DNA of 64,000 nt from Omphalotus guepiniiformis (Eukaryota; Basidiomycota; Agaricomycetes; Agaricales; Omphalotaceae), in NCBI GenBank assembly GCA_028554645.1, contig JAQOOI010000018.1, positions 1,178,001 through 1,242,000 of the forward strand, in the 5' to 3' direction. Both the position numbers and the translations under genes were made by a program. Below, in pieces: positions 1 through 12,106 of this stretch (the first letter of the stretch is position 1; every line of letters starts with the position of its first letter). Under the pieces are notes generated by a model. It was not told the DNA's origin. It did no database searches and was given only the letters and a program-made list of their open reading frames with translations.

Positions 1-885
1 TGTCTGCACCAAACAGAGGAGTAACCTCGGACAGTCACTTCAGAGAAGTCCGCTGGGTGGGGAGCGCTATGTTGCTGAAATCGTCTTTGTGATGAATGTA
101 CGCCTCACAGCTGAGTGCCTGTGACGAAGGGATGAGCCCGTTTTACCGCCACACAAGCAAGGACGAGCATCCATTGCGACAGCTCGATTGGAGACCGACT
201 CGAAAGTCAAGTTACTTCAGTGGAGGCCGCACGACCAGGTTCTGACCAGGTACGCCTTCTATTTTTATTGTTTCTCGTCAAGATGAGCTTGGCATTCAAT
301 GAATCACACACACCGTTGTATTCTCTTGTTCTCAAATGATACAGAAATGCACGACCGAACGAGTTCTTCGTCCCATTCAAAGATAGCCCTGGTTGATTAT
401 TTCGAATGGCGTTCTGAAACCAAACGACACCGAGCGTGGCTCATCGTTGGCGGAGAGGACACGACCAGAGTTGCGAATTGCGAGTTGCCCCATTCACTGT
501 GGCCCAGCTTGAGGAAAGACTGAGTAAGAACGGGGTGAGAAGGCAGCTTCGAGATGGGAGAGTAGAAGAAAGCAGCGAGCCGGCAGTATCATTATGTTTT
601 CCTTCGTAATTTATGTTGTCACAACATACCTGCGCCGAATCATTCCGTTCGATATCGACTATGGCAACTCATTTCTGAGGCCAGAAGGTTTCCTTTCGCT
701 TCACATTGCTGCACGTTTTCTGATTCATATAGATGGGAGGTCGCTGGTCGCTGGTCGGCTGGCAGTGGCCGGCAAAAGACGGTGCGGTCGCATGACTGCG
801 CTGCTTAATCTTGTACTAAGACTTGTTTCTTGTTTCTTATTTCAACATCTACTTACGCCAGACCTGACGCAAAACATTTAAATTC
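1..885. other. 5' flank without a recognised gene
   Basis: Only short open frames occur here (74 and 95 codons), and neither resembles a known protein or shows a plausible exon pattern. The end nearest the FunK1 gene may hold its promoter or missing 5' exons, because family members usually have a longer N-terminus than the one visible downstream. Confidence 0.5.
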
Positions 886-2797
886 ATGCGAGGAGAGCCT
901 GTCCATGAAATGAGCGAAGAGATGGTTGTGTGTGCAATCCAAGCATTTGAAGAACACTATCTGCCCTTTTGTCCGAAGGAAGAATACATCGACGGCGTTG
1001 TGGAACATCTTGTGGTTGAAGGACAACTATGCAAAAACGAAGACGGTTCTCTGCACTGGAAAGCCTTCAAGGACGGAGTCGGTCCCGGTCAAGAGAATGC
1101 TGTTTTCAAACCTCTGCTGCAGATTGCGGAGGCCATAGGAAAGGTATCCCTGGACGGTCTCAAACTCAACTTCAAGCTGGCGCACTCGGACCCACATGAG
1201 ACACTAGCCTCGGGTACATGGGGTGAAACGTACAAGCCGGACGGTGTCTTTTACCATGAGGATCATCAATACGAAAGAAATGTTGTCGGGGTCAACGAGT
1301 ACAAGCTGGGAAATGGAAATGATACCAAGACTGTTGCTCAGGCAAGTATTGAATTTTCTGTATGCCTCATTCACTGAGTTGTGTATTGTAGATCCGACGC
1401 CGACTTGCTAGTGCTGCTTCTCATATCATGGACAATGATCCACAAAGAATGTTCACCTATGGCGTTGGTGTCTCTTGTCTACTCTCTTTATGTCTCCTGA
1501 CCCACCGCATCTCATCTCAATCTCAGCTTACACTTGAAGACAACCAAGCATCCGTGTGGTATTTTTCTCGATCTCACTCTGCCAAATTGGCCAATTTTGA
1601 CTGGACGAAGGTGCGTTTTCCTTCAACAAAAAACAATCTTCAAGTCGTGTATCCTAAAGGCTAAAGGTCTTGATGTCATAGGATTATCGTGAACTTATCA
1701 AAATCCTCATTTCGTTCATGTTTGCAACCTTCGAGCAGATTGGCTACGACCCCAGGGTCAAACGCAGTGAGGTCGATGGGAAAGAATACTATATATACGA
1801 GGTCGATGATGCCAAGGACGGAAGACATTACTTCAAGACCATTCAATTGATTTCACAGCATCCCTCTCTTCATATCACAGGACAAGCAACACGCGTCTGG
1901 GAAGTCATCAAAGTCAAGTCTTTCAACGACCTTGATGTGATCTCACCCACCAAATACATCATGAAGGATGTATGGCTCAACGAGGGTGCTTCCACGGAAC
2001 GAGGGTGCTTCCACGGAACGTGAGGTTCAAGACAGTATCTTCGAGGGTGTGGAGGAGTTCAGAACTCGATTAGCGGGACGCGGACAACTCAGAGGAGGAT
2101 CCCGTGGAATTCCAACAAATGAAAGATAGAGACACTTGTTGTCGTGGACAACCCTTGGGATCACTTGTCACTTGAAGAGCTGTTTGCAACACCACACAAA
2201 GCACTTCCACAGGCAACGAGGCCGTTGAAATACAACTTCCTGCATGACCTAGAGTCCGTCTGGTGGCTGTATTTATGGATCACCTTAGCGCTCGTTGATC
2301 ACCAGCCCTCTCAGGAATATTCACAAATACTTTTTTTGAATCCCATAGAACGACCCAACACCTTTGATCAACCAGATTACCTCGCCAGAGCACTCAGAAT
2401 CATATTCCACCACAATCTCAAGGGGATTATCGAAACTATCGATATAGTTCACTACTTTTTGATTACTGGATTTCGCAAACTCGAGGATCTTGGCGATAAA
2501 GCCCAATATGCAGTTTATTATTGTGGGATGTTTGAACTCATTATGAGAACCAGGTTACTGAGGACCTTACCCCCGTGGAAGCCTTTACCCTCTCCTACTG
2601 CCCCTGGCGCTGCTCTGGGAGCAGAACACTCTGGGGATCCGCAACCTCCTGGTCAGACAAGGACTGGCAGCGGCAGTTCTCTTCCTGGCCAGGTTGGATC
2701 CGGTAGTAAACGCGCTCACGATGGACAATCTCATACCACTGATGCGTCCGCCCTATCTGCTCCGGCCCCGAAACGCGTGAAGATCAGGGATTTGTGA
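886..2797 (+). pseudogene. FunK1-type fungal protein kinase, broken
   Basis: This is a member of the FunK1 family, kinase-like proteins greatly expanded in mushroom-forming fungi. The N-terminal half is well preserved: an exon holding the KPDGVFY segment, a second with IRRRLASAASHIMDNDPQRMF, a third with LEDNQASVWYFSRSHSAK, and a fourth with the GYDPRVKR and GQATRVWEV segments. Introns are about 50-60 nt; the first (1342-1391) has a GC donor. At 1982-2019 a 19-bp unit is repeated twice in tandem and shifts the frame into a stop soon after the DVWL motif. The frame reopens near 2144 with the HDLESVWWLYLWI helix that lies late in the kinase fold and a basic tail ending KRVKIRDL. The central catalytic part (HRD-like and Mg-binding motifs) is not found between 2020 and 2144, so the gene is probably non-functional as a kinase. 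The start is uncertain; ATGs lie at 886 and 910. Confidence 0.8.
1982..2019 (+). repeat. 19-bp direct tandem duplication
   Basis: The unit gagggtgcttccacggaac occurs at 1982-2000 and again, identically, at 2001-2019. Reading across with one unit restores the conserved acidic FunK1 segment (ending GASTEREVQDSIFEG), so the extra unit is the frameshifting event. Perfect identity of the copies suggests a recent slippage or repair event. Confidence 0.9.
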
Positions 2798-2932
2798 CGA
2801 GTTTGGGCGCCTTGCGTTTTTTTTCTTCTCTCGAATTATTCTTCATTCATTTGCATAGCTCATGTTAGGTTTCAAAGACGTGTTAGTATTGAATGCTGTA
2901 TACATACATGGACAGTATACTTTGCCTCGTTG

Positions 2933-5162
2933 TCATTGACATATCTTCTCTCTTGTCACAATATCATTATTGGCATGATATGCCCGTTCCTCCGTAACCT
3001 TAGCATCTTCCACATTTTCTCTCATCTCGATCCCTTTTTCTCCCTCCTCCATGACAAAGGCAACGACACGACCCATAACTATCCGATGAGCGTTCCATGG
3101 TCTCACATCAGAACCGAATAGTTCATCCATTCGTTCCAAAGGGACCTGCTTCGATTCAGGCAGGAGGAACTAAAATATCGCAAGGATGAGCATGAGCAAG
3201 ACTCTCATGAGAATAATCCAACGGCAACGGATTCGATGCACAAAGGAAAGGCGAGGTCAAAGAAAAACTCAACTCACAAAGACATAAAAGATCGAAAGAA
3301 CCATAAGACTCGCAAAAAACACATAAACCCCATACCCCATCTTCGCAAACATCTGCGGCGTGAATCGTGCAATAATAAACGTGAAAAACCAATTCGCAGC
3401 CGCATTACACGCCGACGTGAACGTCCTCACATGCTGAGGGAAGAACTCTGCCGCTACGACCCAAGGCGTGCCGTTCCATGTAGGAGAATAAAATACCGTC
3501 CAGATGTAGAAGAATGCGATGGCGCTGTTTCCACCGCTGTTTAGTGTGGATGTGGGGTGGTCCTGAGGCTGGGCTATGGCGATGTATGCGCCGATGTAGT
3601 ACATTGAGAGAGCGCCACCGATTGAGCCGATGATGAGCATAGTGCGGCGTCCGAGTTGGTCGACGAGGTAGAGGAGCCAAATCATAGCGCAGACAAGTTT
3701 GATTATACCGTAGACGCCGGTTGTGAGTAGGGACGATGAGCTGCCTGTTACTCCGATAGAACTGAAGATGGTAGGGCTATAGCATACAGATATAGACCGT
3801 CAGCTTAGGCATGACTCGGAGGGGAGCAAAATGACCGAAAAGAAACAACACTCACGAGTAATAATTTATGGCATTTATCCCTGTAGCATTTTGCCACGCG
3901 AACAAGCTCATCGTAAGAACCAACCTCCAAACAAGTTTCATATCTCTACACACAGTCAACATCGGCCCAAAGAACCCAGCACCAGCTAAGCTTCTTTCGT
4001 GCTTGATAGCCTCCTCCGTTTCCGCGAGCTCTTCTTGTACGTATGGCGCGTCTTTTGGTAAGTTTCTGAGGTATGCCAGGGACTCTAGAGCGTCTTCTGG
4101 TCGGTTGCGGGACATTAGCCATCTAGGGGATTCTGAGAGGAAGAGCGAGCCAACGAAGAGCATTCCGCCGGGCTGTCAATTGAACTCTTGAGTTGTGTTG
4201 TAAGGATGATGGTGAGTTGGATAGGAAATGCTTACGACGAGCTGGACGGCGAAAGCAATTAACCATTGTTTGTGGCTAGCAGGAACATGCTGCGTTACTC
4301 CGTAGTTAATCCAGAAACCTGATTTCGATGATCAATATATTAATGGCGAATCACGAACAGAGGCCTGAATATAAAGCTCACCGACAACACCACCAATCTG
4401 CCATGAAAGCTCATACAGTCCAACGAGTCTGCCGCGAACAGCAGGAGGCGCAATTTCCGCAACGTAGATGGGCTCCGTTGAACAATGTCATATGAGTCCC
4501 AATCAACCCCTAGGTGTTTTGGAGCCCTGATGAAAACTCACTGCTATATTTGAGGCGATTCCGGTTGCGAACCCGACGACTATACGGCCACCATAGATGA
4601 TACCTAATCCAGTACTCGACCTTCAAAGAATACTACTCATCAATAGCTTTCAGCATGCGTGGCAGTTAACAACTCGACGATGCACCAATTTGAAGTGCTG
4701 CACCAAGACAAAATATTATCGAGGCGAGGAACAAGCTGTACTTCCGACCAAGGTAAAAGCCTATTGGATATCCAAGGAATGCGCCGAAAAAGCAACTGTT
4801 AGAGCAAATGAGCAAACGTCAAACCACGGGCAATGAGTAACCTTAGATTTGAAGGATACAAACTCACCCGGCTTGAAACAGCGAAACGATGTTAGCTGAA
4901 ATCAAATTAAATTCATCTGTGGTCTTCGTATCGAGTCCGAATTCCTTTTTGAAACTCTCCAGCGAAATCGATGTACCAATAAATGCCGAGTCGTATCTAT
5001 TGAAATCAGCGTTAGTATAGTATCGATACGACAAATACTGGGTGAATTCGCTCACCCTATCATCACCGCTGCGAATGCAGCGGAGAAAGAATTAAAGTAA
5101 ACACGCCAATTGTAGACTTCAGGTGGAGTTGGACGGTCCTCGACTCTTTTCAACTTGGCCAT
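2933..5162 (-). CDS. MFS sugar/quinate permease
   Basis: This is a sugar-porter family member of the major facilitator superfamily, most like fungal quinate permeases (QutD type), which import quinate or related sugars across the plasma membrane by proton symport. The ATG at 5162 gives MAKLKRVEDRPTPPEVYNWR, then, after a 59-nt intron (4997-5055), the signature GYDSAFIGTSISLESFKKEF. Later exons show SESPRWLMSRNRPEDALESL in the central loop, TGINAINYYSPTIF (TM7), DQLGRRTMLIIG, and PWVVAAEFFPQHVRT (the usual PxExxP region). The last exon begins FLLPESKQVPLERMDELF, the PESKG-type motif ending the twelfth helix, and runs to a hydrophilic tail. At least seven introns interrupt it. All family motifs are present and it looks intact. 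The substrate is inferred from the N-terminal resemblance only. Confidence 0.9.
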
Positions 5163-6416
5163 CGCCTGAAGTTTTTACTCCTACTGGTTTGGTTTCGACG
5201 GAACAACTCGGAAAGGAATGTAAATGTGGGCAGGGTTCAACAGGGTTCAACGTTCGACCAGAAGGCGAGGATGGATGTTAGGAACAAAACAGCACCAAGA
5301 AGGGCGGAGGGCTTGTAAGGTACGAATTTGAACTCCGAGAAATCTGGAAAAAAAAACAGGTGGGGAAATCGAAAATCCTGTTGAATGCGGGGGTACCCAA
5401 TAGGATCTTGAAGTTCTGGTTTTTCCGAGTATCAAAAGAGGAATTCCACGCTGATCGTACTGGCTAGTGACCCCAGGTATTGTACAAAGCGTCGAAGTAT
5501 TCCAGCCTCCAGGATAATGAGTCGTTGGTTGGATAAGCCAGCAGGATACATCTCCTGGAATTTTTGAAGGTGAGGATGCGCCATCGTGAGCTATGTATAC
5601 CTCTGAGCCAGAGTAAGGGACAGCTGAACCCGTGTAGGCAGACTAGCTGGCAACACTTTCGGGCCGAAATTCCGAGTTGTCGCCCCGTGACCGAATCTCT
5701 CTGTTCCTCTTTCGCATAAGCACAGACAGAGTCTTTCTTCACAATAGCACTCTTTCCTGACATCCAACCATCCATTTGACTTCATCCTAACGAACATAAT
5801 CTCTCACCATGATCTCCCCAGCCAGCAGCGGCAGAAGCCAAATTTCACCGTGACAAAAGTGATTCTGTTCTGTTCTGGGAAAACCGAAGTAAAGAACCTA
5901 CATACTTTTACGTGTCGATTCTGTCGAAGAGTAAACTTGCTTCTTCTACACGCGTCGTATTCGACTTGGAAGTCAGGTAAGTATCATGTTCAAGACTTGA
6001 GGTGAATGAGGGACGCGGGTGCTGGTGCGATGCAAGTAATGGTGTGGACATGGCCATGTCTGTGGGGTACTCGAAGGGAATATCGGACGGTTGAGAAGAT
6101 GCGTATGGATCACATACATAACATGATTCAGTCACTTTTTCAAGTGAGTTTCTTCTGCGTCACAAGTACCTTCTCACAAGAGCTCTCTCTCTCTCTCTTT
6201 TCACTTAGATGCCTGTAATTTACGACAACACGACATGGACAACATCTTCAAACGCGGTGATAGCCTTTTCGCTAGACATCCGAGAAGACCTATCTACATA
6301 CACATTCACAGGTTTCGCCCACCGAAGAAGCCTCTTGTCAGTGTCATGGGACACATGTAAATCACATATGAACGTTTGTACGTCCGAAAATCTCTCAGAC
6401 TCAGAACGAATTCGAA

Positions 6417-6462
6417 ATACACATACACCATACCCATACCCATACACATACCCATACCTTCC
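6417..6462. repeat. CATACC/CATACA microsatellite
   Basis: A run of imperfect six-base units (catacc, cataca) occupies about 45 bases. It is noncoding as far as can be seen. Confidence 0.75.
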
Positions 6463-8878
6463 CCTTATCGCGACCTTCTCAACACCCTTCCCAAGCTTAG
6501 TGGGCCGTGGTATGTATTTCTCTTCGAATCATCTGATAAGATTAAGACTGACGCCCACACTGGTGCTGGCACTTTCCAATCCAATCAGGTATCAGCAAGC
6601 ACGCACGCACGCAAGGATGAGATGAGAATCCAACACTCAAGCTCTCATTCTCACCAAAATTCCAACGATCCTGGAATCCTGCACGCAATTGTCTGTGCAC
6701 GAAGCAAGGAGTTCCGCAGCGCCCGCCTCAAGTTCTCTCGGGATTCCCCACGGCGCCGAAGAACTTGAAGTAATTCTCGCCGGCGTCTCTCGCACGCAGC
6801 GTCACTGTAGGTTCGTTCAAGCTCGCTAGAATCTCCTACGTCCACCTCTCCAGAAGGGAACCGTCTCTCGCGCCTTAAATCTATGAGTAATGAAAGGCAT
6901 CGACGAATCAAGAACTTGGTCTGCCAACGCAAGACCATTGCAAAACTCTCTTTCAAAGTGCATCCTTTCCCTCAAATTTCAAGAGACACCCACTCAAGAA
7001 ATACGAGGATCATCGGTTCTTATGCATATGTGTGGGCGTGCACCGCCAGTGCGGAGAGCGATGAATAGGGCCATGCGCGTGAGGATTTGGAATGAAGTTG
7101 GGGAGGGAAATCAGGATGAGTATGTGCCAGTGATGAATTTTTTTTTCATTTTTTCCGTTTGTGGGTCCCATTTTGTGTCTCAGCGGTTGAGTCGTGTCTG
7201 GTCGTGTATGTCCGCGAGCAGTGATTTGCTTCTCCGTTGCCTCCTCGGATGGATTTTCTTTGTTGGCTCAGTGACCATGGGTTCGTTCGTTCTTTACCAC
7301 CCTCGCTACCCTCGCTACATATACATACTCATAAATTTCCTTTTGGAATTGTGTGGGTTGTATATATTCGACCCCATGTGTATTAATTCCACACCACACT
7401 GCGACCCTCTGCGACCTACATAGGAATTCATAAGAAATATCTATGGAAACTCGAAACCGGCTCGAAACCTCGTTGATCGACCGACGACCCACCGTCCGTC
7501 GTGCGTCGTGCGTTCTGTTGCGTTGCGAGTGATCCCCATCCATAACGAACGTCCGCGTCAGTACCTGAAGCTGTACATACAGTATATGCACATCTTTAAT
7601 TCCGGTCGAAATGCTCTAAATGTACAGTACAGTACTGTATGGTATGCATCAATCCGCATTTCATTTATTTCCCCGATATAATATTGGTCGAACCCTCTGA
7701 TCCCTTCTGATCCTTTTCATCGTGGCGGTCCGCCACCTGCCGCCACCCACCCAACAGGCATTCACGAATCACCGAGTACATACTAGTCTGTCTGTTCGTT
7801 TGTTTGTTCGTTCTGACATGGCAATGGCCTAACCTGACCTGTTCGAATTCTTTCTTGCTCTCGATGATCGCTGAACGTGAATACGCGTACTTACGCATAT
7901 ACCCGGGACGTTTTGGGGGCCTTTGAATCTGATTCTCCACTTCTATGTACATCCACAGTGATTCCACACACTAGCATACACTAGCATACACTTCATACAC
8001 TGTATTCTGTGATCTGTGACCACTCTGGGACAGCGCTAACTAACCGAGCAAGCTGTCGACATGTACATGTGTGTATATATGGTATGTATGTATATGTAGG
8101 CGGTTATCAACCCGGAGGTGATAATGAGAAAACTCCGTTCATAATAATATATGTATGTACTCAGACATATGTACTTATGTTACTGTACGGAGATTGACCA
8201 TGGGAAGGAACTTGGGAAGGTTATTCCGAGCATGTGCCATGTATTATTGCCTGCTGAGGTCGAAGGTACCGAAGCCACCGACCGAAGCCACCGAAGCTAC
8301 CGAAGCTTGAAAACCTTGAAGGCTTGAAGGCTTGAACTTGTGAAAATATGTACACACCGGCGGAAGGAAATGTTGCAGGGTTAGACGTCTCGACCGGGTG
8401 GAAGGTACGTATGTATGGAAAGTTACTTGTGCCACAGTTATTTGTGCCACACTGGATATGCGCGTTAGAATCCGGAAGCCGTGGTTAGGACAGGCGGATT
8501 GAACGGCATCAGGTGTTACGACTGGAAAGTATCATAATAATATGATGATGGAGACAGAGTATGTTCAGTAAAACTTATGAATAACTGAGGACGATAGACA
8601 CGGAACACACCAAGGGCAGTCTCGTCGACGCCGTAAGTCGTCGATGCCGTTTCATTTATGTTGTGGATGAATCATGACATGGACATTCAAGCCAACATTC
8701 AGCTGAATAGAAATCACGCTGAATTGTCACCGGCGTGTGTGATACTCCACCCTTCGTCGTGCATGCCACTCAGGAGGCTGCCGTTACGGACAGCATAGAG
8801 CAGTTTTAATGTGGCGTCAGAACGAGCTCGAAGTGTTCAAGCCTTCCTTCAACTCGAGGCATCTTTGATTTTAGGGTG

Positions 8879-9152
8879 CTGAGCGCTGAGCTCCAGCCTA
8901 AGTTGAAGGTCGGACGCTCGTGTAGGCAGTGAGTATGTATTTTGAGTTCATCACGAATAGATGGCAGAGACGCGTAGAGAAGAGAAGACTCCCGGCTAAG
9001 TATCGTAATAAAAATAAATTGAAATGGCTTACAAATATGATCAATCCCCTTGTAAATTTCTCCACTTCTTCTTCTGACTTCTGATTTCTCGACAAAATGT
9101 CGATGGGCTTTCTAGCGCTGATATTGAATATTGAGCGCTGAGCCGCTGAGCG
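8879..9152. repeat. Recurring AGCGCTGAG palindromic motif, first cluster
   Basis: The palindromic core ctgagcgctgag occurs at 8879-8890 and twice more at about 9132-9152 (tgagcgctgagccgctgagcg). Further copies are at 14715-14726, 32385-32410 (doubled), 33777-33788, 44812-44820, 56389-56397 and 58013-58020, nearly all between genes. Confidence 0.6.
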
Positions 9153-9636
9153 TTTGTTCAAGTTCATCAAAGGAGAAAACCAACCAGCAAGACTGATACG
9201 CCACGGCCATCAATAGAGAATGTATATTGCAAGGAGCAATTGCATATCCCACATCACACGAATATCATTCAGCTCGGTTCCTCACACCATCCCATGGGTC
9301 GCTTGTTCTTAAGTAAGTCATGTACGGTATGTACGGAATTCCTTCTCATCGAACTGTCACCTCACCTCTATCTAATTATACACCCACCTTGTGGACATAG
9401 ACTTCGTTATCAATCGCCATTTCACTTTGAAAGTTGAAATGACCAAGTCAACCGGTTGAATACTCTCCGAGGGTCTGCATATACCCCATTGGCTGAGGGC
9501 TCTTTTATTTTGGGAAACAAAGCCTTTCGCCAATGCTTCGATGTAGCCTTCATTCTAGCCGGCTCAACCGGATTATGTTTCCGAGAATGCTCCAATCGAA
9601 ACTTATGATGATTTCAAGTTAAACCGTTCGTTGTGT

Positions 9637-9646
9637 TTATAAAAGA
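9637..9646 (+). promoter_or_regulatory. Candidate TATA element of the MCT-like gene
   Basis: The sequence tttataaaag lies about 130 bases before the ATG at 9776. It is followed by a long pyrimidine-rich stretch (9690-9735, c and t almost only), a common arrangement at fungal transcription starts. Assignment is by position only. Confidence 0.4.
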
Positions 9647-9775
9647 TCTTTATGCTGTGGAAACGAGGTTACTGTGACTGTTGCTTCCCCCCCTCCCCTC
9701 CTTCGACCTTTCTCTTACCTCCCCTCCCTATTCTAGACGTTCTCAGTCAATTTCTTCGGTGTTAGGGTGCAAGAG

Positions 9776-12106
9776 ATGGTCGCGCGTTCTTCGACAAGTA
9801 TGACGACTGATGAGACCGAGAAAAAGGATTTGAATGTTGAGAAGAGCACGGACGTATCCCCTCCGTTGACTTTTCCTGAAGGTGGTTGGGAAGCTTGGTT
9901 AACTGTCCTTGGAGGGTAGGCGTGGTCTTTCCCAAACTCGGTTTATTGAGCTCACCATTCCTATTTATCACAGATGGATGGTGTTATTTTGCACAGCAGG
10001 GACAATGCAGTCATTCGGGGTGTACCAAAACTATTACACCCTAGTCTCATTAACAGAACATCCACCCTCCGATATATCATGGATTGGCTCTCTTCAAGGT
10101 TGTCTCATGTTCGGCGGGGGTATCTTCAGCGGACAGCTATTTGACAAAGGGTACTTCAAGTATATGTTAGCAGGGGGCAGTATACTATATGTATTCTCGT
10201 GCGTACCTTCGGTTTCTCTCTACATCCGAGGTTTCACATCATCACGGTCGCCCTGTTTTGTTTCGCAGGTCGTTCATGTTATCACTTTGCCAACCACACC
10301 ACTACTATCAGAATTTTCTCGCACAAGGAGTCGGCATGGGCCTCGCGATGGGTATTCTTTTCATGCCGACATTATCAATCGCCTCGCATTACTTCAAAAG
10401 AAGAAGAGCACTAGCGATGGGTATCATGTTGAGTGGTGAGTAAGTAATTTCAATCGCCTAATTCAATTCCTATCCTTTTCTGGACGCGTTCTTTGTACAC
10501 ACACACACACTTAAATCATCTCATCATCAACTACTCCCGTGTTTTCACGCTTTGTGAAAATGTTAAATGATGGGAGGGGGAACACCGAACAGTCACCTGT
10601 GGTACGCGTGTTGAAAAGATGAGATCAATTAAATACATTCCACCTTCGCCCATCATCTTTCACGTATATGTATATACGAAATTATCCGTGGAAATCTCTC
10701 TGACCCACTTTTATCCCCCCTTCCCGTGTATTTCTCATCTCATCTCATCTCTTCTCTAGGTGGCTCACTAGGCGCAGCGATATACCCAATACTCTTAAAC
10801 CCCTTATTCAACAACCCGAGAGTCGGCTTCGCATGGGGAGTCCGAGCAGCTTCGTTCCTCGATTTGGGATTCTTCGCAATCGCGAATATTTTAATGAAAA
10901 CACGACTTCCTCCAGGGAGTGGAAAGAAAATTGACATGAAGGGAATTGTTACTGATGTACCGTATTTGATCTGTATTGCTGGGTATGTAAATGACCGTTT
11001 TTGACAACCTGTGGGCGATCTTTCATTGATGTGTTTTTTTCCCACCTGTTACTGTTTAGGTCGTTTTTGGTGTTTTGGGGACTCTTCGTGCCATGTAAGT
11101 TTCTTTGGTTGTGCTGTAGGGAGTCGTGGTGTGATGCTGACCCCGGATATGAAAGACTTTTATTTGCAGCTTTTTGCTTCAAAACATGGTTTACCGAAAG
11201 GGATCGTCACTTACGGGGTATGTGAAACCCTTAACGCCGGACTTGAAATTAACGGTCTATAACTGACTTTTGTTTTCACTCAGATCACCATATTAAACAT
11301 CATGGGTGTTTTCGGTCGAACCCTCCCTAATTTCGTAGCTGATGTGTGGGGACCATTCAATGGTACGCGCAAATATCTATCTTGATTTAAACGAACGTGA
11401 TAGAGTTCTTAGATATTGTATGAATGAATTTATTTTAGTTGCTATCGCTATGGCTGTTATAACAGGGGCGATGGTATTCGTTCTTCTGGCGGCTACATCA
11501 GTAGGAGCTATTGTGATTTTCGCAATTATATACGGCTTTACCTCCGGTGGATGTGAGTTCTCACCCTTCCCTCCCTTCGCTTCTTCCCCTTCTTCGTTCC
11601 CCCGAGTTGTCGCACGCCCTCTCGAGCGAGCGAGCAGCCTCGAGTTCGGGTGGGGGCTTCTCATCTTCCATCTTCTTTAATCTTTATGCGTTCAAGAGAA
11701 ATGATTTGACTGACCTGACCTTGATCCCACGATGAATAACAGTCGTATCGATCATCGGACCTGTCGCAGCACGATTTTCTAAAAATATAAACGAAGTCGG
11801 GTAAGTTCTCGTTTTCTGGATTTTAATCTTTTCGTTCCCCCCTCAATTTCAGTCGCATTCATTCATTGACATGTTCTTTTTCTTTTTCTTTTTCGTTACG
11901 TTAGGACACGAATGGGATTAGTCACTTTCGTATCAAGTTTCGCCATGTTAACGGGTAGCCCAATATCCGGTGCACTTCTTCATGCACCTGATTACTTTTG
12001 GCTGAGGCCTGTTGTGTTTAGTGCGGTGGTTGTTCTTAGTGGCGCTGTGTTGATATCGATATCCAGAGCGATGGAAGTGAAGAAGAAAGGAACTTGGAGG
12101 ATTTGA
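9776..12106 (+). CDS. Monocarboxylate-transporter-like MFS protein
   Basis: This is a fungal MFS member of the monocarboxylate porter (MCT/Mch) type, expected in the plasma membrane; substrates of the fungal members are mostly unknown. Exon 1 (9776-9915) encodes a charged N-terminus ending FPEGGWEAWLTVLGG, the usual (G/W)GW-W entry to helix 1. Then follow WMVLFCTAGTMQSFGVYQNY, DISWIGSLQGCLMF, GVGMGLAMGILFMPTLSIAS, the loop HYFKRRRALAMGIMLSG, GGSLGAAIYPILLNPLF, GVFGRTLPNFVADVWGPF and TRMGLVTFVSSFAMLTGSPI, all typical of the family. There are about eight introns. The first is 9916-9973; one (10436-10759) is unusually long at 324 nt and holds a CA run and repeated tcatc units. The C-terminus is short and basic (KKKGTWRI). 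The start ATG is supported by the family-like N-terminus. It appears complete. Confidence 0.88.

Larger units (their letters stand above)
5163..9775. other. 4.6-kb intergenic region, no gene recognised
   Basis: This lies between the divergently transcribed permease and monocarboxylate-transporter genes, so both promoters are here. The open frames inside (up to about 180 codons) overlap on both strands, lack recognisable motifs and mostly begin at non-ATG codons. It contains short iterated sequences: a doubled cagggttcaa near 5230, CATACC-type microsatellite near 6420-6460, gtatgtatgt-rich AT tracts at 8060-8160, and iterated accgaagcc/cttgaaggc units at 8263-8340. I see no transposon protein remnants. 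Confidence 0.5.

Noticed and set aside
6220..7423. Several 70-180 codon frames in the large intergenic region
   Set aside because: They overlap on both strands, mostly start at non-ATG codons and contain microsatellite-derived Tyr/Pro runs; no motif was seen.
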